Below, piece after piece: positions 44,916 through 56,400 of a stretch of 64,000 nt of DNA (position 1 is its first letter; each line of letters opens with the position of its first letter). The notes below the pieces were generated by a model. That model saw only the letters and a program-made list of their open reading frames with translations, was not told where the DNA came from and made no database searches. Both the position numbers and the translations under genes were made by a program. The DNA is from Pseudoselenomonas ruminantium (lineage in GTDB: Bacteria; Bacillota; Negativicutes; Selenomonadales; Selenomonadaceae), in the NCBI RefSeq assembly GCF_900113715.1, contig NZ_FOQK01000007.1:1-64000 (forward strand). Reading direction: 5' to 3'.

Positions 44916-45451
44916 ACTTACAGCTTGCACGTAAATATTCCCGGGCCATCTTCGAGATTGCCCAGGAGGAAGATAAGCTTGTGGAGTATGGCAAGGAACT
45001 CGCGGATGTACGTGCCGGGCTGGACTCGGTTCCCGAGGCTGCCGCATTCCTTTCCAATCCGCAGGTCGAGACGAAGGCGAAGAAAGAGCTCCTGGCGAAG
45101 ATGTTTGCCGGCGAGCTTTCGGCAAACGTGTCCAATTTCTTGATGCTGCTGGTCGACAAGCGCCGCATTGCGCTCCTGGCTGCCATCGAGGATGAGTACC
45201 GTGGGCTTTCCAATGAGGCCAGAGGCATCCTTATTGCGGATGTGACGACGGCAGAGCCGGCAGGTGAGGCGCAGCAGCAGGCCATACGGGCCAAGATTGC
45301 GCAGGTCACGGGCAAGAAAGTGGAGCTTCGTCTCCATGAAGACAAAGACATCATCGGTGGTGTGGTCGTCAAGATCGGTGACCGCCGCATCGATGGCAGT
45401 GTTGCCGGCCGCCTCGAAACGCTGAAAAAAGAATTACTGGCGAACAAGTGA
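44909..45451 (+). CDS. atpH: ATP synthase subunit delta
   Basis: Delta joins F1 to the peripheral stalk. The 180-residue protein has the N-terminal helical domain (ARKYSRAIFEIAQEED) and the C-terminal conserved end DKDIIGGVVVKIGDRRIDGSV. It starts 7 bases within the end of atpF, implying coupled translation. Confidence 0.94.
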   Translation: MLNLQLARKYSRAIFEIAQEEDKLVEYGKELADVRAGLDSVPEAAAFLSNPQVETKAKKELLAKMFAGELSANVSNFLMLLVDKRRIALLAAIEDEYRGLSNEARGILIADVTTAEPAGEAQQQAIRAKIAQVTGKKVELRLHEDKDIIGGVVVKIGDRRIDGSVAGRLETLKKELLANK

Positions 45452-45475
45452 TGAAACTGGGGTGACAGCGAAGTT

Positions 45476-46993
45476 ATGAAAATGAATCCGGAAGAAATAA
45501 CAGCCATCATCAAAAACCAGATCAAGAACTATAACGTTGATCTCAATGTGGATGATGTTGGCACGGTTATCGAAATCGGTGACGGCATCGCGCATATCCA
45601 TGGTCTTGAGAAGGCTATGGCTGGCGAGCTGCTCGATTTCGGCAATGATGTATATGGTCTGGTCCTGAACCTTGAGCAGGACAATGTCGGTGCCGTTATC
45701 TTAGGCGGTGAGACGAAGGTCAAAGAAGGCTCGCAGGTCAAGCGCACGGGCAAGATTATGCAGGTGCCGGCTGGCGAAGCTATGATTGGCCGCGTTGTCG
45801 ATGCTATCGGCCGTCCAATTGATGGCAAGGGTGAGATCAAAGCAGAGACGATGCGTCCGGTCGAGTATCATGCACCGGGCATCGCTGACCGTAAATCGGT
45901 CCATGAGCCGCTGCAGACTGGTCTGAAGGCAATCGATGCGCTCGTACCGATCGGCCGCGGCCAGCGCGAGCTCATCATCGGTGACCGTGGTATCGGTAAG
46001 ACGGCTATCGCCGTTGACACGATCCTCAACCAGCATGACCAGGATTGTATCTGCGTCTATGTGGCTATCGGCCAGAAGGCATCGACGGTTGCCCGTGTCG
46101 TCAAGACCCTCGAAGAGGCTGGCGCTATGAAGTATACGATCGTCGTCGCAGCTACGGCTGCTGACAGCGCTCCGCTGCAGTATCTGGCTCCGTATGCCGG
46201 TGTTGCTATGGCTGAGCACTTCATGTATCAGGGCAAGGCCTGCCTCTGCGTATACGATGACCTTACGAAGCACGCAGCTGCTTATCGTGCTATGTCCCTG
46301 CTGCTCAGAAGACCGCCGGGGCGCGAGGCTTATCCGGGCGATGTATTCTACTTGCATTCCCGCCTTTTGGAGCGTGCGGCAAAACTCAGCGACGAGCTCG
46401 GCGGCGGTTCCATCACGGCTCTGCCGATCATCGAGACGCAGGCCGGCGACGTATCTGCCTACATCCCGACGAACGTCATCTCCATTACCGATGGCCAGAT
46501 TATGCTCGAGACGAACTCGTTCTATTCCGGTATCCGTCCGGCTATCAGCGTCGGTCTGTCCGTATCCCGTGTCGGTGGTTCGGCGCAGATCAAGGCGATG
46601 AAGCAGGTCGCTGGTACGATGCGCCTTGACCTTGCCCAGTATCGTGAGCTGGCTGCCTTCTCGCAGTTCGCTTCCGACCTCGACAAGGCTACGAAGGCTC
46701 AGCTCGACCGCGGTGCCCGCATGGTAGAGACGCTGAAGCAGGCGCAGTACAGCCCGCTCTTGGTACAGGATCAGGTCATGGTCATCTACACGGCTGTCAA
46801 GGGTTTCCTCGTCGACATCCCGGTAGAGAAGGTCGTAGAGTTCCATGCAGATTTCCTGAAGTTCATGCATGCACAGCATCCGGAGATCGGCCGCAAGATT
46901 GCCGAGCAGAAGAAGCTGGATGATGCAATCGAGGCAGAGCTCAAGCAGGCAATTGAGGAGTTCAAGGAAACCATCACATACAAAATGGCATAA
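45476..46993 (+). CDS. atpA: ATP synthase subunit alpha
   Basis: This is the non-catalytic nucleotide-binding F1 subunit. The 505-residue protein has Walker [10 protein letters not shown] (about residues 170-178), the arginine-finger segment in [15 protein letters not shown], and the full length of the family. The N-terminal helix ([16 protein letters not shown]) is the contact site for delta. Confidence 0.97.
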   Translation: MKMNPEEITAIIKNQIKNYNVDLNVDDVGTVIEIGDGIAHIHGLEKAMAGELLDFGNDVYGLVLNLEQDNVGAVILGGETKVKEGSQVKRTGKIMQVPAGEAMIGRVVDAIGRPIDGKGEIKAETMRPVEYHAPGIADRKSVHEPLQTGLKAIDALVPIGRGQRELIIGDRGIGKTAIAVDTILNQHDQDCICVYVAIGQKASTVARVVKTLEEAGAMKYTIVVAATAADSAPLQYLAPYAGVAMAEHFMYQGKACLCVYDDLTKHAAAYRAMSLLLRRPPGREAYPGDVFYLHSRLLERAAKLSDELGGGSITALPIIETQAGDVSAYIPTNVISITDGQIMLETNSFYSGIRPAISVGLSVSRVGGSAQIKAMKQVAGTMRLDLAQYRELAAFSQFASDLDKATKAQLDRGARMVETLKQAQYSPLLVQDQVMVIYTAVKGFLVDIPVEKVVEFHADFLKFMHAQHPEIGRKIAEQKKLDDAIEAELKQAIEEFKETITYKMA

Positions 46994-47012
46994 GGCAGCG
47001 AGGTGATTCTTT

Positions 47013-49306
<2,294 letters not shown>

Positions 49307-49309
49307 TCT

Positions 49310-49744
49310 ATGGCGACTATCAAGCTAGAGATTGTCTCTCCGGATAAAGTTGTTTACTCCGCAGACATCAGCATGCTCATCGTCCGTTCCACGGGCGGCG
49401 AGCTCGGCATCCTGCCGAAACATGCCCCGCTGGTCACGGGCCTCGTGCCGCACGCTATGCGCGTGCGCTTAGGCTCCGACCGTGATGAGCAGCTCATCGC
49501 GGTGGCTGGTGGGTTCATGGAGGTCACGCCGGATAAGATCACGGTGCTGGCGACTGCTGCTGAGCAGCCGATCGACATCGACATCAACCGCGCGAAGGAT
49601 GCTATGGCCCGTGCGAAAGCACGTCTGAATGAGTTCCATCAGGGAACCGCTGAGGCGAAGAACATCGACGTCGAACGCGCCCAGCTTGCCATGCAGCGTG
49701 CTATGGCCCGCCTGCGTGCGACGAAGACGGAATTCCAGGAATAA
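49310..49744 (+). CDS. atpC: ATP synthase subunit epsilon
   Basis: Epsilon couples rotor to F1 and can inhibit ATP hydrolysis. The 144-residue protein has the N-terminal beta-sandwich (LEIVSPDKVVYSADISMLIV, GELGILPKHAPLVTGL) and the C-terminal helical hairpin (about 90-140). It is the last gene of the operon, three bases after atpD, and a strong terminator follows. Confidence 0.95.
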   Translation: MATIKLEIVSPDKVVYSADISMLIVRSTGGELGILPKHAPLVTGLVPHAMRVRLGSDRDEQLIAVAGGFMEVTPDKITVLATAAEQPIDIDINRAKDAMARAKARLNEFHQGTAEAKNIDVERAQLAMQRAMARLRATKTEFQE

Positions 49745-49751
49745 GGCACAC

Positions 49752-49782
49752 AAAAAGAGCTATCGTTGGATAGCTCTTTTTT
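49752..49782. terminator. Bidirectional terminator after the atp operon
   Basis: A 13-bp perfect stem (AAAAAGAGCTATC with its complement) around GTTG is flanked by A and T runs, so it can act on both strands between the convergent atpC and the next gene. Confidence 0.9.
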
Positions 49783-49797
49783 GGTGCGCAGAACGAA

Positions 49798-50130
49798 TCA
49801 GTTGGCGTACTTATTATAAAGCTCGAGCAGGAACATGGCGATGGCAAGGCCCATCGAAGCAAGGCTCGCGCGGTTCACGTAGATCTTGGCGTTCTCGGAG
49901 ATCTTGGCATGACGGAAGACATAGGTCATGGACAGCGAGAAGGTCAGCAGCACGTACATCCAGCGGTTGAGGCTGGTGAGGTATTCCCAGCCGGCAAGGG
50001 TGATGACGATCATGAAGGCGATGATGCCCAGCAGCAGATAGTCCTTGCCGATTTTTTCCTGCGGCTTGCTGTCGTCAGCTTTTTTCTTGGGATAGACTTT
50101 GTTTTGCAGTTTCTTGTATTGTTTGGCCAT
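49798..50130 (-). CDS. Small membrane protein, unknown
   Basis: I do not recognise this 110-residue protein. A basic N-terminal stretch (about 1-28: Lys-rich, KKLQNKVYPKKK) is followed by three hydrophobic segments (about 30-48, 56-74, 84-106). The start ATG at 50130 has AAAGGAG a normal distance upstream; the frame extends further but without a signal. A strong promoter lies upstream, divergent from the GGDEF/EAL gene. The name and role are unknown. Size and topology recall small respiratory or holin-like proteins, but there is no motif to support either. Confidence 0.7.
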   Translation of the reverse strand: MAKQYKKLQNKVYPKKKADDSKPQEKIGKDYLLLGIIAFMIVITLAGWEYLTSLNRWMYVLLTFSLSMTYVFRHAKISENAKIYVNRASLASMGLAIAMFLLELYNKYAN

Positions 50131-50167
50131 AAGCGAAAACTCCTTTGCGATGAAATCAAACATATCC

Positions 50168-50197
50168 ATTATACCATGAGATGATTGGACGAGACAA
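50168..50197 (-). promoter_or_regulatory. Promoter of the small membrane protein gene
   Basis: On the minus strand TTGTCT (50192-50197) and TATAAT (50168-50173) are separated by 18 bases, with TGG before the -10 (extended -10). Confidence 0.75.
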
Positions 50198-50315
50198 ATC
50201 ATGGTTTACAGGGTTACGGCTATTTTGGCGGCGGGGCAGGAAATAACGCGTTCGAGGCGAATGATATAGGTAATGATGTGAACGAATGTGCCGGAAAGAG
50301 TTAGAGGGTAGCTAT

Positions 50316-53300
50316 ATGGATAGCGAAGCATTAGGGAAGAAATTGGCAGCCAAGGCGGATTACCTGCCGGGGGGATTCTTCATCTACCGGGCGGACGCGG
50401 CTGAGGAAATATTATATGCCAACGAGCAGGTCCTGAGGCTTTTCGAGTGCGAGAGCTATGAAGAGTTCTATGCGTATGTCGGCGGCAGCTTCCAGGGAAT
50501 GGTCAACCGCAATGAGCTCGAGGGCGTCGAGAAGGATATTGCCTATCAGGTAGGCCAGCATGACAACCGTTTCGATCATGTGACGTATTTCATCACGACA
50601 AAAAAGGGGAATACCTGCTATATCGAGGACTTTGGCCGTCTGGTCGACGATCCGGAGGAAGGGCCGCTTTATTATGTCTTCATTGCCGATGTGGAAGTGA
50701 AGTCGCAGAAGTATGAGCACGACCGCGTGACGGGGCTCATGAGCATGCGGCTGTTCCTCGAGGCGACGGAGTCGCTGCTGGCCAACCTGCGCCGCAGTCC
50801 CCTGCCGCGGCCCATGGTGCTCGTCTTCATCAACGTGCGCAATTTCAAGCATTACAATGTCCGCTATGGGCTGGCTGCCGGCGACGAATGCTTGCGCAAT
50901 ATCGGCCGCATCCTCACGCTGCATTTCCCGCAGGATCTGCTGACGCGGCTCAACAACGATCACTTTGGCATCCTGACCCAGGCAGAGGGTGTGACGGAAA
51001 AACTTGCACAGGTCCGGGAGGCCATCAAGGCACTGAGCGATGAATTGCTGCTGGAGATGAAGGCGGGCGTCTATGCCATCCCTGAGCAGCGGGAGGTACA
51101 GACAATCGTGGCGCTGGACTATGCCAAGATCGCCTGCGACAGCATCAAGAACAAGGTCGGCAGCTCGGTGCAGTATTATTCTGAGGACATCCACCGCCAG
51201 CTGGAGATCTATGAGTATGTCACGAGCCATATCGATATGGCGCTGGAGCGCAAGTGGGTCAAGCTCTACTACCAGCCGGTCGTGCGGACGCTGTCCAAGG
51301 AGCTTTGCAGCATGGAGGTGCTGGCGCGCTGGGTAGATCCCATCTATGGCATGCTGAATCCAGGGCAGTTCATCAGTGCGCTGGAGGATAGCGGCCAGAT
51401 CCACAAGCTGGATGCGTATATGGCGTGGGAGACCTGCCGGCTCATGCGCGAGCGCATGGACAAGAATATCGTCGTTGTGCCGGTATCCTTCAATCTGTCG
51501 CGTCTGGATTTCCTGCTCTGCAACATCTTTGCCGACATCGAGGCGGCGGTGACGGAGTTTCGGATTCCACGCTATATGATCCACATTGAGATCACTGAGA
51601 GTATGCTGTTTGACAATGGGGTGCACATGCAGGGGGAGATCCAGAAGTTCCACGATGCCGGCTATCAGGTCTGGATGGATGATTTCGGCAGCGGCTATTC
51701 GTCCCTCAATGTGCTCAAGGATTATCATTTTGATGAAATCAAGCTCGATATGATGTTCCTGTCGTCGTTCAATGACCGTTCGCAGGCGATCCTGACCTCC
51801 ACGGTGGATATGGCCAAGAAGATCGGCATCCAGACGCTGGCCGAGGGGGTCGAGACGGAGGAGCAGTTCGAGTTTCTGCGCAGCATCGGCTGCGAGAAGG
51901 TGCAGGGCTATTTCTTCGGCAAGCCGCTGCCCTATCAGGAATCCATCGACAATATCATCAGCAAGGGCATGAAGATTGCTTCGCTGGACTGGCAGCATTA
52001 TTACGACCAGGCCGGCCGCATCAATCTGATCACCGATCAGCCCACGGCCATCGTGGAGGACGACGGCCGGAATTTCCAAGTACTGTTCGCCAATGTGGCC
52101 TTCTATGAGCAGCTGAATGGACTGGAGATCCACGGCTTGGTGCAGCTCGAGCGTACGGTCAATTCGAGCTTCTCGCCGCTGCATCTGCGGCTGCGGGAGT
52201 TCGTGGAGAAGCTGAAGCGGCATAAGACAGAAGATGTGATGTTCTATGCCAACCGGGGCCAATATCTCATGCTGAAGTTCGAGCCGGTGGTGGAGTATGC
52301 GAACAAATACCTGTACCGTGCGACGCTTATCAATCTGTCGGCCGATGCGGAGCGCGTCGCCGAGCAGCGGCTGGATCGTGTCATGCGCGATGTCAGTGTC
52401 TTGTTTGATGATATTGTCGTGCTGGATTTTGCCAAGGACTGTGCTGAGCCCTTGCTGTTCTCCAAGGTGACGGGTAAGGCGGGAGAACGTCATTGGTATG
52501 AGCTTTTGGCTTACCGGAAAAAGATGCTCGATGAGATGATGCATCCGGAAGACCGGCAACGGTATCTGGATTTTGTCGGAGGCATGGATGTGCGGCAGCG
52601 CATCAAGGAAAGTCCGCGGGGCTTTGTCGAGGGATTCTTCCGCACGAAGGATCGGGATGGTCTGTATAGCTGGAAGCAGTTCGACTGGTTTGCGGAAGGA
52701 GGGGTGAAGGATCCGCTGGTGGTGCTCTGTGTCAAGCGGGCCAATCTTGAAGATCCGGCGCTTACCGAGACGCTTATGCAGATCGTAAGGGAAGACGTGG
52801 AGGTGCAGGAACGCTTTTCGCAGGCGGGGCGCAAGCAGCAGCAGCAGGCGCTGCTTTGGCGTACCTTGATGGCACACACCACGGACTGCTACTTCTGGAA
52901 GGATGCAGAGCGTCGTTTTGTCGGGGCCAGCCAGTCATTCCTTGACTATTACGGCCTGGCATCATTGGATGACATTGTGGGTAAGAATGATGAGGAGATG
53001 CATTGGCATATCGACAATCAGCCCTATAAAAGCGATGAACTGGATGTCATTGCCAACGGGGCTGTGGTGCATGATGCGCCCGGTAAGTGCATCATCAAGG
53101 GAACCGTGCACCCCATTGTCTGCAATAAGTGGCCAATTTATGACAAGGGCCGCATTGTTGGCCTTATGGGCTATTTCATGAATGCCGAGAAGCTGTGCAA
53201 CCGCACCCGGAGCATCACAGGCAGCGTGCGCATGGACATGATTACGGGGCTCATGAATTGGCGCGGTCTGGCGGAGGTTTTTGTGGGCTATGTGGAGCAG

Positions 53301-53693
53301 ATGGAGTTCCATGCGCGTCATTTCGGTCTTATCCTGTTGCGTTTCGGTGAGTATGCTGAAATCAGCCAGCAGCGTGGTGTGCGGATCGCCAATTCGTATC
53401 TGCGGACAGCAGCTGACAGCTTGCGGGAAAGCTGTGGCAGGCAGTGCTCGCTGGCACGTCTCAAAGGGGCCGATTTTGGTGTACTGAGTTATTTCGAGCG
53501 GGCTGGTGAGCTGGAAAACCGCGTGGCGGCCATGATGAAGCAGCTCTGCGGCAGCTATGAGATCCATCATCAGCTCGTGGAGATGACGGTGCGCTGCAGC
53601 GTGACCGTTGACACCGAGGCTTCTTCTCTCGAAGAGATGTATGCACTTGGCAATAAAAAACTGGAAAAATGTACACAAAAAGGTCAAAAGTAA
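50316..53693 (+). CDS. Large PAS/GGDEF/EAL protein, probable cyclic-di-GMP phosphodiesterase
   Basis: The 1,125-residue protein has no membrane segment. Order: PAS-like (about 10-110), a degenerate GGDEF domain (about 125-285, NNDHF in place of GGDEF near 213), and an EAL domain (about 300-560). Two or three PAS-like modules follow (about 570-975), then a second degenerate GGDEF (about 980-1120, KGADF near 1050). The EAL domain keeps its catalytic residues: ExLxR (EVLAR), FNLSR, EITES, MDDFGSG, IKLD, EGVETEEQ and VQGYFFGKP. It should therefore hydrolyse cyclic-di-GMP, with the flanking domains sensing or regulating. ATG 50316 follows AGAGGG; 50286 is an alternative. No diguanylate cyclase lies nearby. 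Confidence 0.9.
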   Translation: MDSEALGKKLAAKADYLPGGFFIYRADAAEEILYANEQVLRLFECESYEEFYAYVGGSFQGMVNRNELEGVEKDIAYQVGQHDNRFDHVTYFITTKKGNTCYIEDFGRLVDDPEEGPLYYVFIADVEVKSQKYEHDRVTGLMSMRLFLEATESLLANLRRSPLPRPMVLVFINVRNFKHYNVRYGLAAGDECLRNIGRILTLHFPQDLLTRLNNDHFGILTQAEGVTEKLAQVREAIKALSDELLLEMKAGVYAIPEQREVQTIVALDYAKIACDSIKNKVGSSVQYYSEDIHRQLEIYEYVTSHIDMALERKWVKLYYQPVVRTLSKELCSMEVLARWVDPIYGMLNPGQFISALEDSGQIHKLDAYMAWETCRLMRERMDKNIVVVPVSFNLSRLDFLLCNIFADIEAAVTEFRIPRYMIHIEITESMLFDNGVHMQGEIQKFHDAGYQVWMDDFGSGYSSLNVLKDYHFDEIKLDMMFLSSFNDRSQAILTSTVDMAKKIGIQTLAEGVETEEQFEFLRSIGCEKVQGYFFGKPLPYQESIDNIISKGMKIASLDWQHYYDQAGRINLITDQPTAIVEDDGRNFQVLFANVAFYEQLNGLEIHGLVQLERTVNSSFSPLHLRLREFVEKLKRHKTEDVMFYANRGQYLMLKFEPVVEYANKYLYRATLINLSADAERVAEQRLDRVMRDVSVLFDDIVVLDFAKDCAEPLLFSKVTGKAGERHWYELLAYRKKMLDEMMHPEDRQRYLDFVGGMDVRQRIKESPRGFVEGFFRTKDRDGLYSWKQFDWFAEGGVKDPLVVLCVKRANLEDPALTETLMQIVREDVEVQERFSQAGRKQQQQALLWRTLMAHTTDCYFWKDAERRFVGASQSFLDYYGLASLDDIVGKNDEEMHWHIDNQPYKSDELDVIANGAVVHDAPGKCIIKGTVHPIVCNKWPIYDKGRIVGLMGYFMNAEKLCNRTRSITGSVRMDMITGLMNWRGLAEVFVGYVEQMEFHARHFGLILLRFGEYAEISQQRGVRIANSYLRTAADSLRESCGRQCSLARLKGADFGVLSYFERAGELENRVAAMMKQLCGSYEIHHQLVEMTVRCSVTVDTEASSLEEMYALGNKKLEKCTQKGQK

Positions 53694-53722
53694 TTGCAGG
53701 ATGACCCAATGCTTGGTAAAAT
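53694..53722 (+). promoter_or_regulatory. Promoter of the AcoR-like regulator gene
   Basis: TTGCAG (53694-53699) and TAAAAT (53717-53722) are 17 bases apart, with TGG before the -10 (extended). A CCTGG/CCAGG inverted repeat (53755-53770) lies in the leader. Confidence 0.7.
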
Positions 53723-53780
53723 GTAAGTTACGATAATTTGCGAAACACGTAATACCTGGCGCGTACCAGGGAGAAAATAA

Positions 53781-53810
53781 ATGATTTACAGGAGGCTGAG
53801 CTATGATTAG
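53781..53810 (+). CDS. Possible 9-codon leader peptide overlapping the regulator start
   Basis: ATG 53781 lies 7 bases after AGGGAG (53768-53773) and encodes MIYRRLSYD before a TAG at 53808. Its two AGG Arg codons are the regulator's own AGGAGG ribosome binding site, and its stop overlaps the regulator's first codons. It could couple translation or be chance; there is no proof it is made. Confidence 0.3.
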   Translation: MIYRRLSYD

Positions 53811-55719
53811 AGAGCATCGCAGCAGAAGCAAACTCGAGGCTTATTATCAGAAATTCACGGAAGACGGCATATTAGATCCCAATGTACATCCCTGGGTGGC
53901 CGAGTCCTGGGAACGGAGCCAGGAGCTGGGCATCGATCGGGATACGATGAAGATTGAACGCAGGATGTCCAAGGAGGAATTCCTGGAGCTGCAGAACAAG
54001 CATCGCGATGCTATCGACTATCTGAGCAAGCTCAGTGAGGGCATCCGCGAGTTCTTCCAGGAGTACAACCTGAGCCTGCTGCTGGTCGACGCTGACTGCA
54101 CGGTGCTCAAGAGCTATTCGCTGCCGTTCTATCAGATGACACCGGGGGAAATCGAAGGCACGCGTGTCGGGGTGGAGGAGGTCGGTACCTCATCCATTTG
54201 CATTGCCTATGAGCATCAGACGCCGTTTTGGATGTTTGGGCCGGAGATGTGGGTCAAAGAGTGTCAGCTCGGCGATGCCTGCTCGGCGCCGGTCAAAGTC
54301 AATGGTGAGTTCCATTACATCATCACGCTGGTATCGATGGAGCAGATCGCGATGCCGCAGGATGCGGTCATCTCGCTGCTGCTGACGATGCGCACGGCCC
54401 TTGAGCAGCATCTGACGGAATCCCTGCGTATAAAAGCGGAGGAAGCAATCCTTGACGCGACGCCGTTTGCGGTCTACCATGTCATGCCGGGGGGCGAGGT
54501 CGCCTATGCGAACCAGCTCGGCCATACGCGCCTTGAAGGCATCGGTGCCAAGAAGGGCGATGGCAGCCGCCATACGCAGAATCTCAACGATGTCATCATG
54601 AACTATCAGCATACGCCTATCTACAAGGGCTTCCGCGGTGTGCCTTCCTACAACAAGGAAGTCACCTGGATCACGCCGGCTAAGACCTATGAGGACATCA
54701 CGACCGTCGTGCCGTTGGAGCGCGATGAAGACCAGGCCGTGCAGAGCGTCGTGGTCGTATCGATGCCGATCGAGGATCTGCGCACGCTCGTGGCCCATGC
54801 CGCTGGCTATACGGCCAAGTACAGCCTCAACTCGATGGTCGGCGACGGCTCGACGTTCCTGAGTGTCCGCAATAAAGCGGGCCGCGTGGCCAAGAACAAC
54901 CACCATGTCCTGATCCAGGGCGAGGCCGGCACGGGCAAGCAGCGCATGGCGCATGGCATCCATCAGGCAAGTGCGCGGGCAGCTGGTCCGCTGATCACGC
55001 TGCGCTGCGGCGACACGACGCCGGAGCTGCTGGAGCAGGAGCTTTTCGGCGTCATGCTGAATCCGGAAGTCAGCCACCAAGGCCGTCTCGAGCTGGCTTC
55101 GGGCGGTACATTGTTCCTCGACGAGATTGAGAAACTGCCAAAGAATATTGCCCTGGAGCTGGCAGAGGCATTGGAGACAGGCAAGACTTGCCGTGTGGGC
55201 GAGAATGTAGAGCGCACGATTGATGTGCGCATCATTGCGGCCTGCGACAGCGACCTCAAGCGCCTGACCGAGCGCGGGCTGTTCGCCCGCGAGCTCTATG
55301 AGATCGTCAGCCGCAGCATCGTACGCGTGCCGGCCCTGCGGAGCCGCCGCGAGGATATCCCTGAGCTGGCCCAGCATATTGTCAAGGAGCTGGCAGAGCA
55401 GCATCAGATGGAACCGAAGGAAATCCTGCCAGCCACGGAAAAAGTGCTGGAGGACTACGACTGGCCGGGCAATATCAAACAGCTGCAGAGCGTTCTGGAG
55501 TATGCCTTCTTCAATACGCCGGGCAAGACCATCCGGCCGAACGACATCAGTCTCATGGGCGATGTCAAGCCGGATAACAAGTGGAAGGAAGACAAGGAAG
55601 TATTCGTCAAGGCCTGGCAGGCTGCGGGCGGCAATGTCAGCCGTCTGGCGAATCTCTTGAATGTCAGCCGCGTGACGCTGTATCGTTATCTGAAGAAATA
55701 CGGATTGGAAAAGAAGTAA
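53803..55719 (+). CDS. AcoR-like AAA+ transcriptional regulator lacking GAFTGA
   Basis: The 638-residue protein resembles AcoR-family regulators. An N-terminal helical/GAF region (about 20-200) begins HPWVAESWERSQELGID and has GVEEVGTSSICIAYEHQTPF. A PAS-like segment (about 210-330) follows, then a sigma-54-interaction AAA+ domain (about 345-570) and a Fis-type helix-turn-helix (about 590-635, GGNVSRLANLLNVSRVTLYRYL). Walker A (GEAGTGKQ, about 373-380), Walker B (LFLDEIE) and LRSRREDI are intact. Where GAFTGA normally stands there is VMLNPEVSHQG, so contact with sigma-54 is doubtful. TyrR-like proteins that also lack it act with sigma-70. Targets are unknown. Confidence 0.88.
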   Translation: MIREHRSRSKLEAYYQKFTEDGILDPNVHPWVAESWERSQELGIDRDTMKIERRMSKEEFLELQNKHRDAIDYLSKLSEGIREFFQEYNLSLLLVDADCTVLKSYSLPFYQMTPGEIEGTRVGVEEVGTSSICIAYEHQTPFWMFGPEMWVKECQLGDACSAPVKVNGEFHYIITLVSMEQIAMPQDAVISLLLTMRTALEQHLTESLRIKAEEAILDATPFAVYHVMPGGEVAYANQLGHTRLEGIGAKKGDGSRHTQNLNDVIMNYQHTPIYKGFRGVPSYNKEVTWITPAKTYEDITTVVPLERDEDQAVQSVVVVSMPIEDLRTLVAHAAGYTAKYSLNSMVGDGSTFLSVRNKAGRVAKNNHHVLIQGEAGTGKQRMAHGIHQASARAAGPLITLRCGDTTPELLEQELFGVMLNPEVSHQGRLELASGGTLFLDEIEKLPKNIALELAEALETGKTCRVGENVERTIDVRIIAACDSDLKRLTERGLFARELYEIVSRSIVRVPALRSRREDIPELAQHIVKELAEQHQMEPKEILPATEKVLEDYDWPGNIKQLQSVLEYAFFNTPGKTIRPNDISLMGDVKPDNKWKEDKEVFVKAWQAAGGNVSRLANLLNVSRVTLYRYLKKYGLEKK

Positions 55720-55737
55720 AGCTAAAGGAGCAACAAC

Positions 55738-56388
55738 GTGCGTTTAAGAAGAAAACCGTGGGTGGATGAGGCCATCCATGAATTTGATGCGTTTGTCATC
55801 AGCCGTGACCAGGAAATCGGTGAGGAAAAGCAGGGCAAGTGGGCGGAGATCTTTGGCCGCCAGGCGCCGCTGCATGTCGAGCTCGGCACGGGCAAGGGCG
55901 ATTTCATCAGCCAGCTGGCTGAGCGCAACCCCGATATCAACTACATCGGCATTGAGGCCCAGCAGGATGTCCTCTATTCGGCAGCCAAGAAGATTGCGGA
56001 GAAGGAACTCAAGAATGTCCGCCTGCTGGTGTTTGATATCAACAACATCGAGAAAATCTTCGGCGAGGAGGAAGTTGACCGCTTCTACATCAACTTCTGC
56101 GATCCCTGGCCGAAGAAGCGTCATGCGAAACGCCGCCTGACCCATGTCGGTTTCCTGGAGAAGTACCGCCGTCTGCTCAAGAAGCCAGGCGAGCTGCATT
56201 TCAAGACCGACAATCGTCCGCTGTTTGATTTCTCGCTGGAGCAGTTCGAGGAGGCAGGCCTGCCGACGCGTGATGTGTCGTTTGACCTTCATGCTGAGAA
56301 CCGTCCGGACAATATCATGACGGAATATGAACGCAAGTTCAGCGGCTTCGGCGAGAAGATCAACCGCTGTGAGGTTATCTTTCCGTAA
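55738..56388 (+). CDS. trmB: tRNA (guanine-N7)-methyltransferase
   Basis: TrmB methylates G46 in tRNA variable loops. The 216-residue protein has the SAM motif VELGTGKGDFISQLA, the YIGIEAQQDV acidic loop, and the family signature FCDPWPKKRHAKRRLT. The TDNRPLFDFSLEQF and TEYERKF segments complete the active site. The GTG start at 55738 follows AAGGAG. It lies 18 bases after the regulator and 12 bases before the SEDS gene. Confidence 0.95.
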   Translation: MRLRRKPWVDEAIHEFDAFVISRDQEIGEEKQGKWAEIFGRQAPLHVELGTGKGDFISQLAERNPDINYIGIEAQQDVLYSAAKKIAEKELKNVRLLVFDINNIEKIFGEEEVDRFYINFCDPWPKKRHAKRRLTHVGFLEKYRRLLKKPGELHFKTDNRPLFDFSLEQFEEAGLPTRDVSFDLHAENRPDNIMTEYERKFSGFGEKINRCEVIFP

Positions 56389-56400
56389 GGGGGCTATGTC

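Noticed and set aside
50412-52877. An 821-codon minus-strand open frame opposite the EAL gene
   Set aside because: Same reason: no motif and complete overlap with a certain gene.
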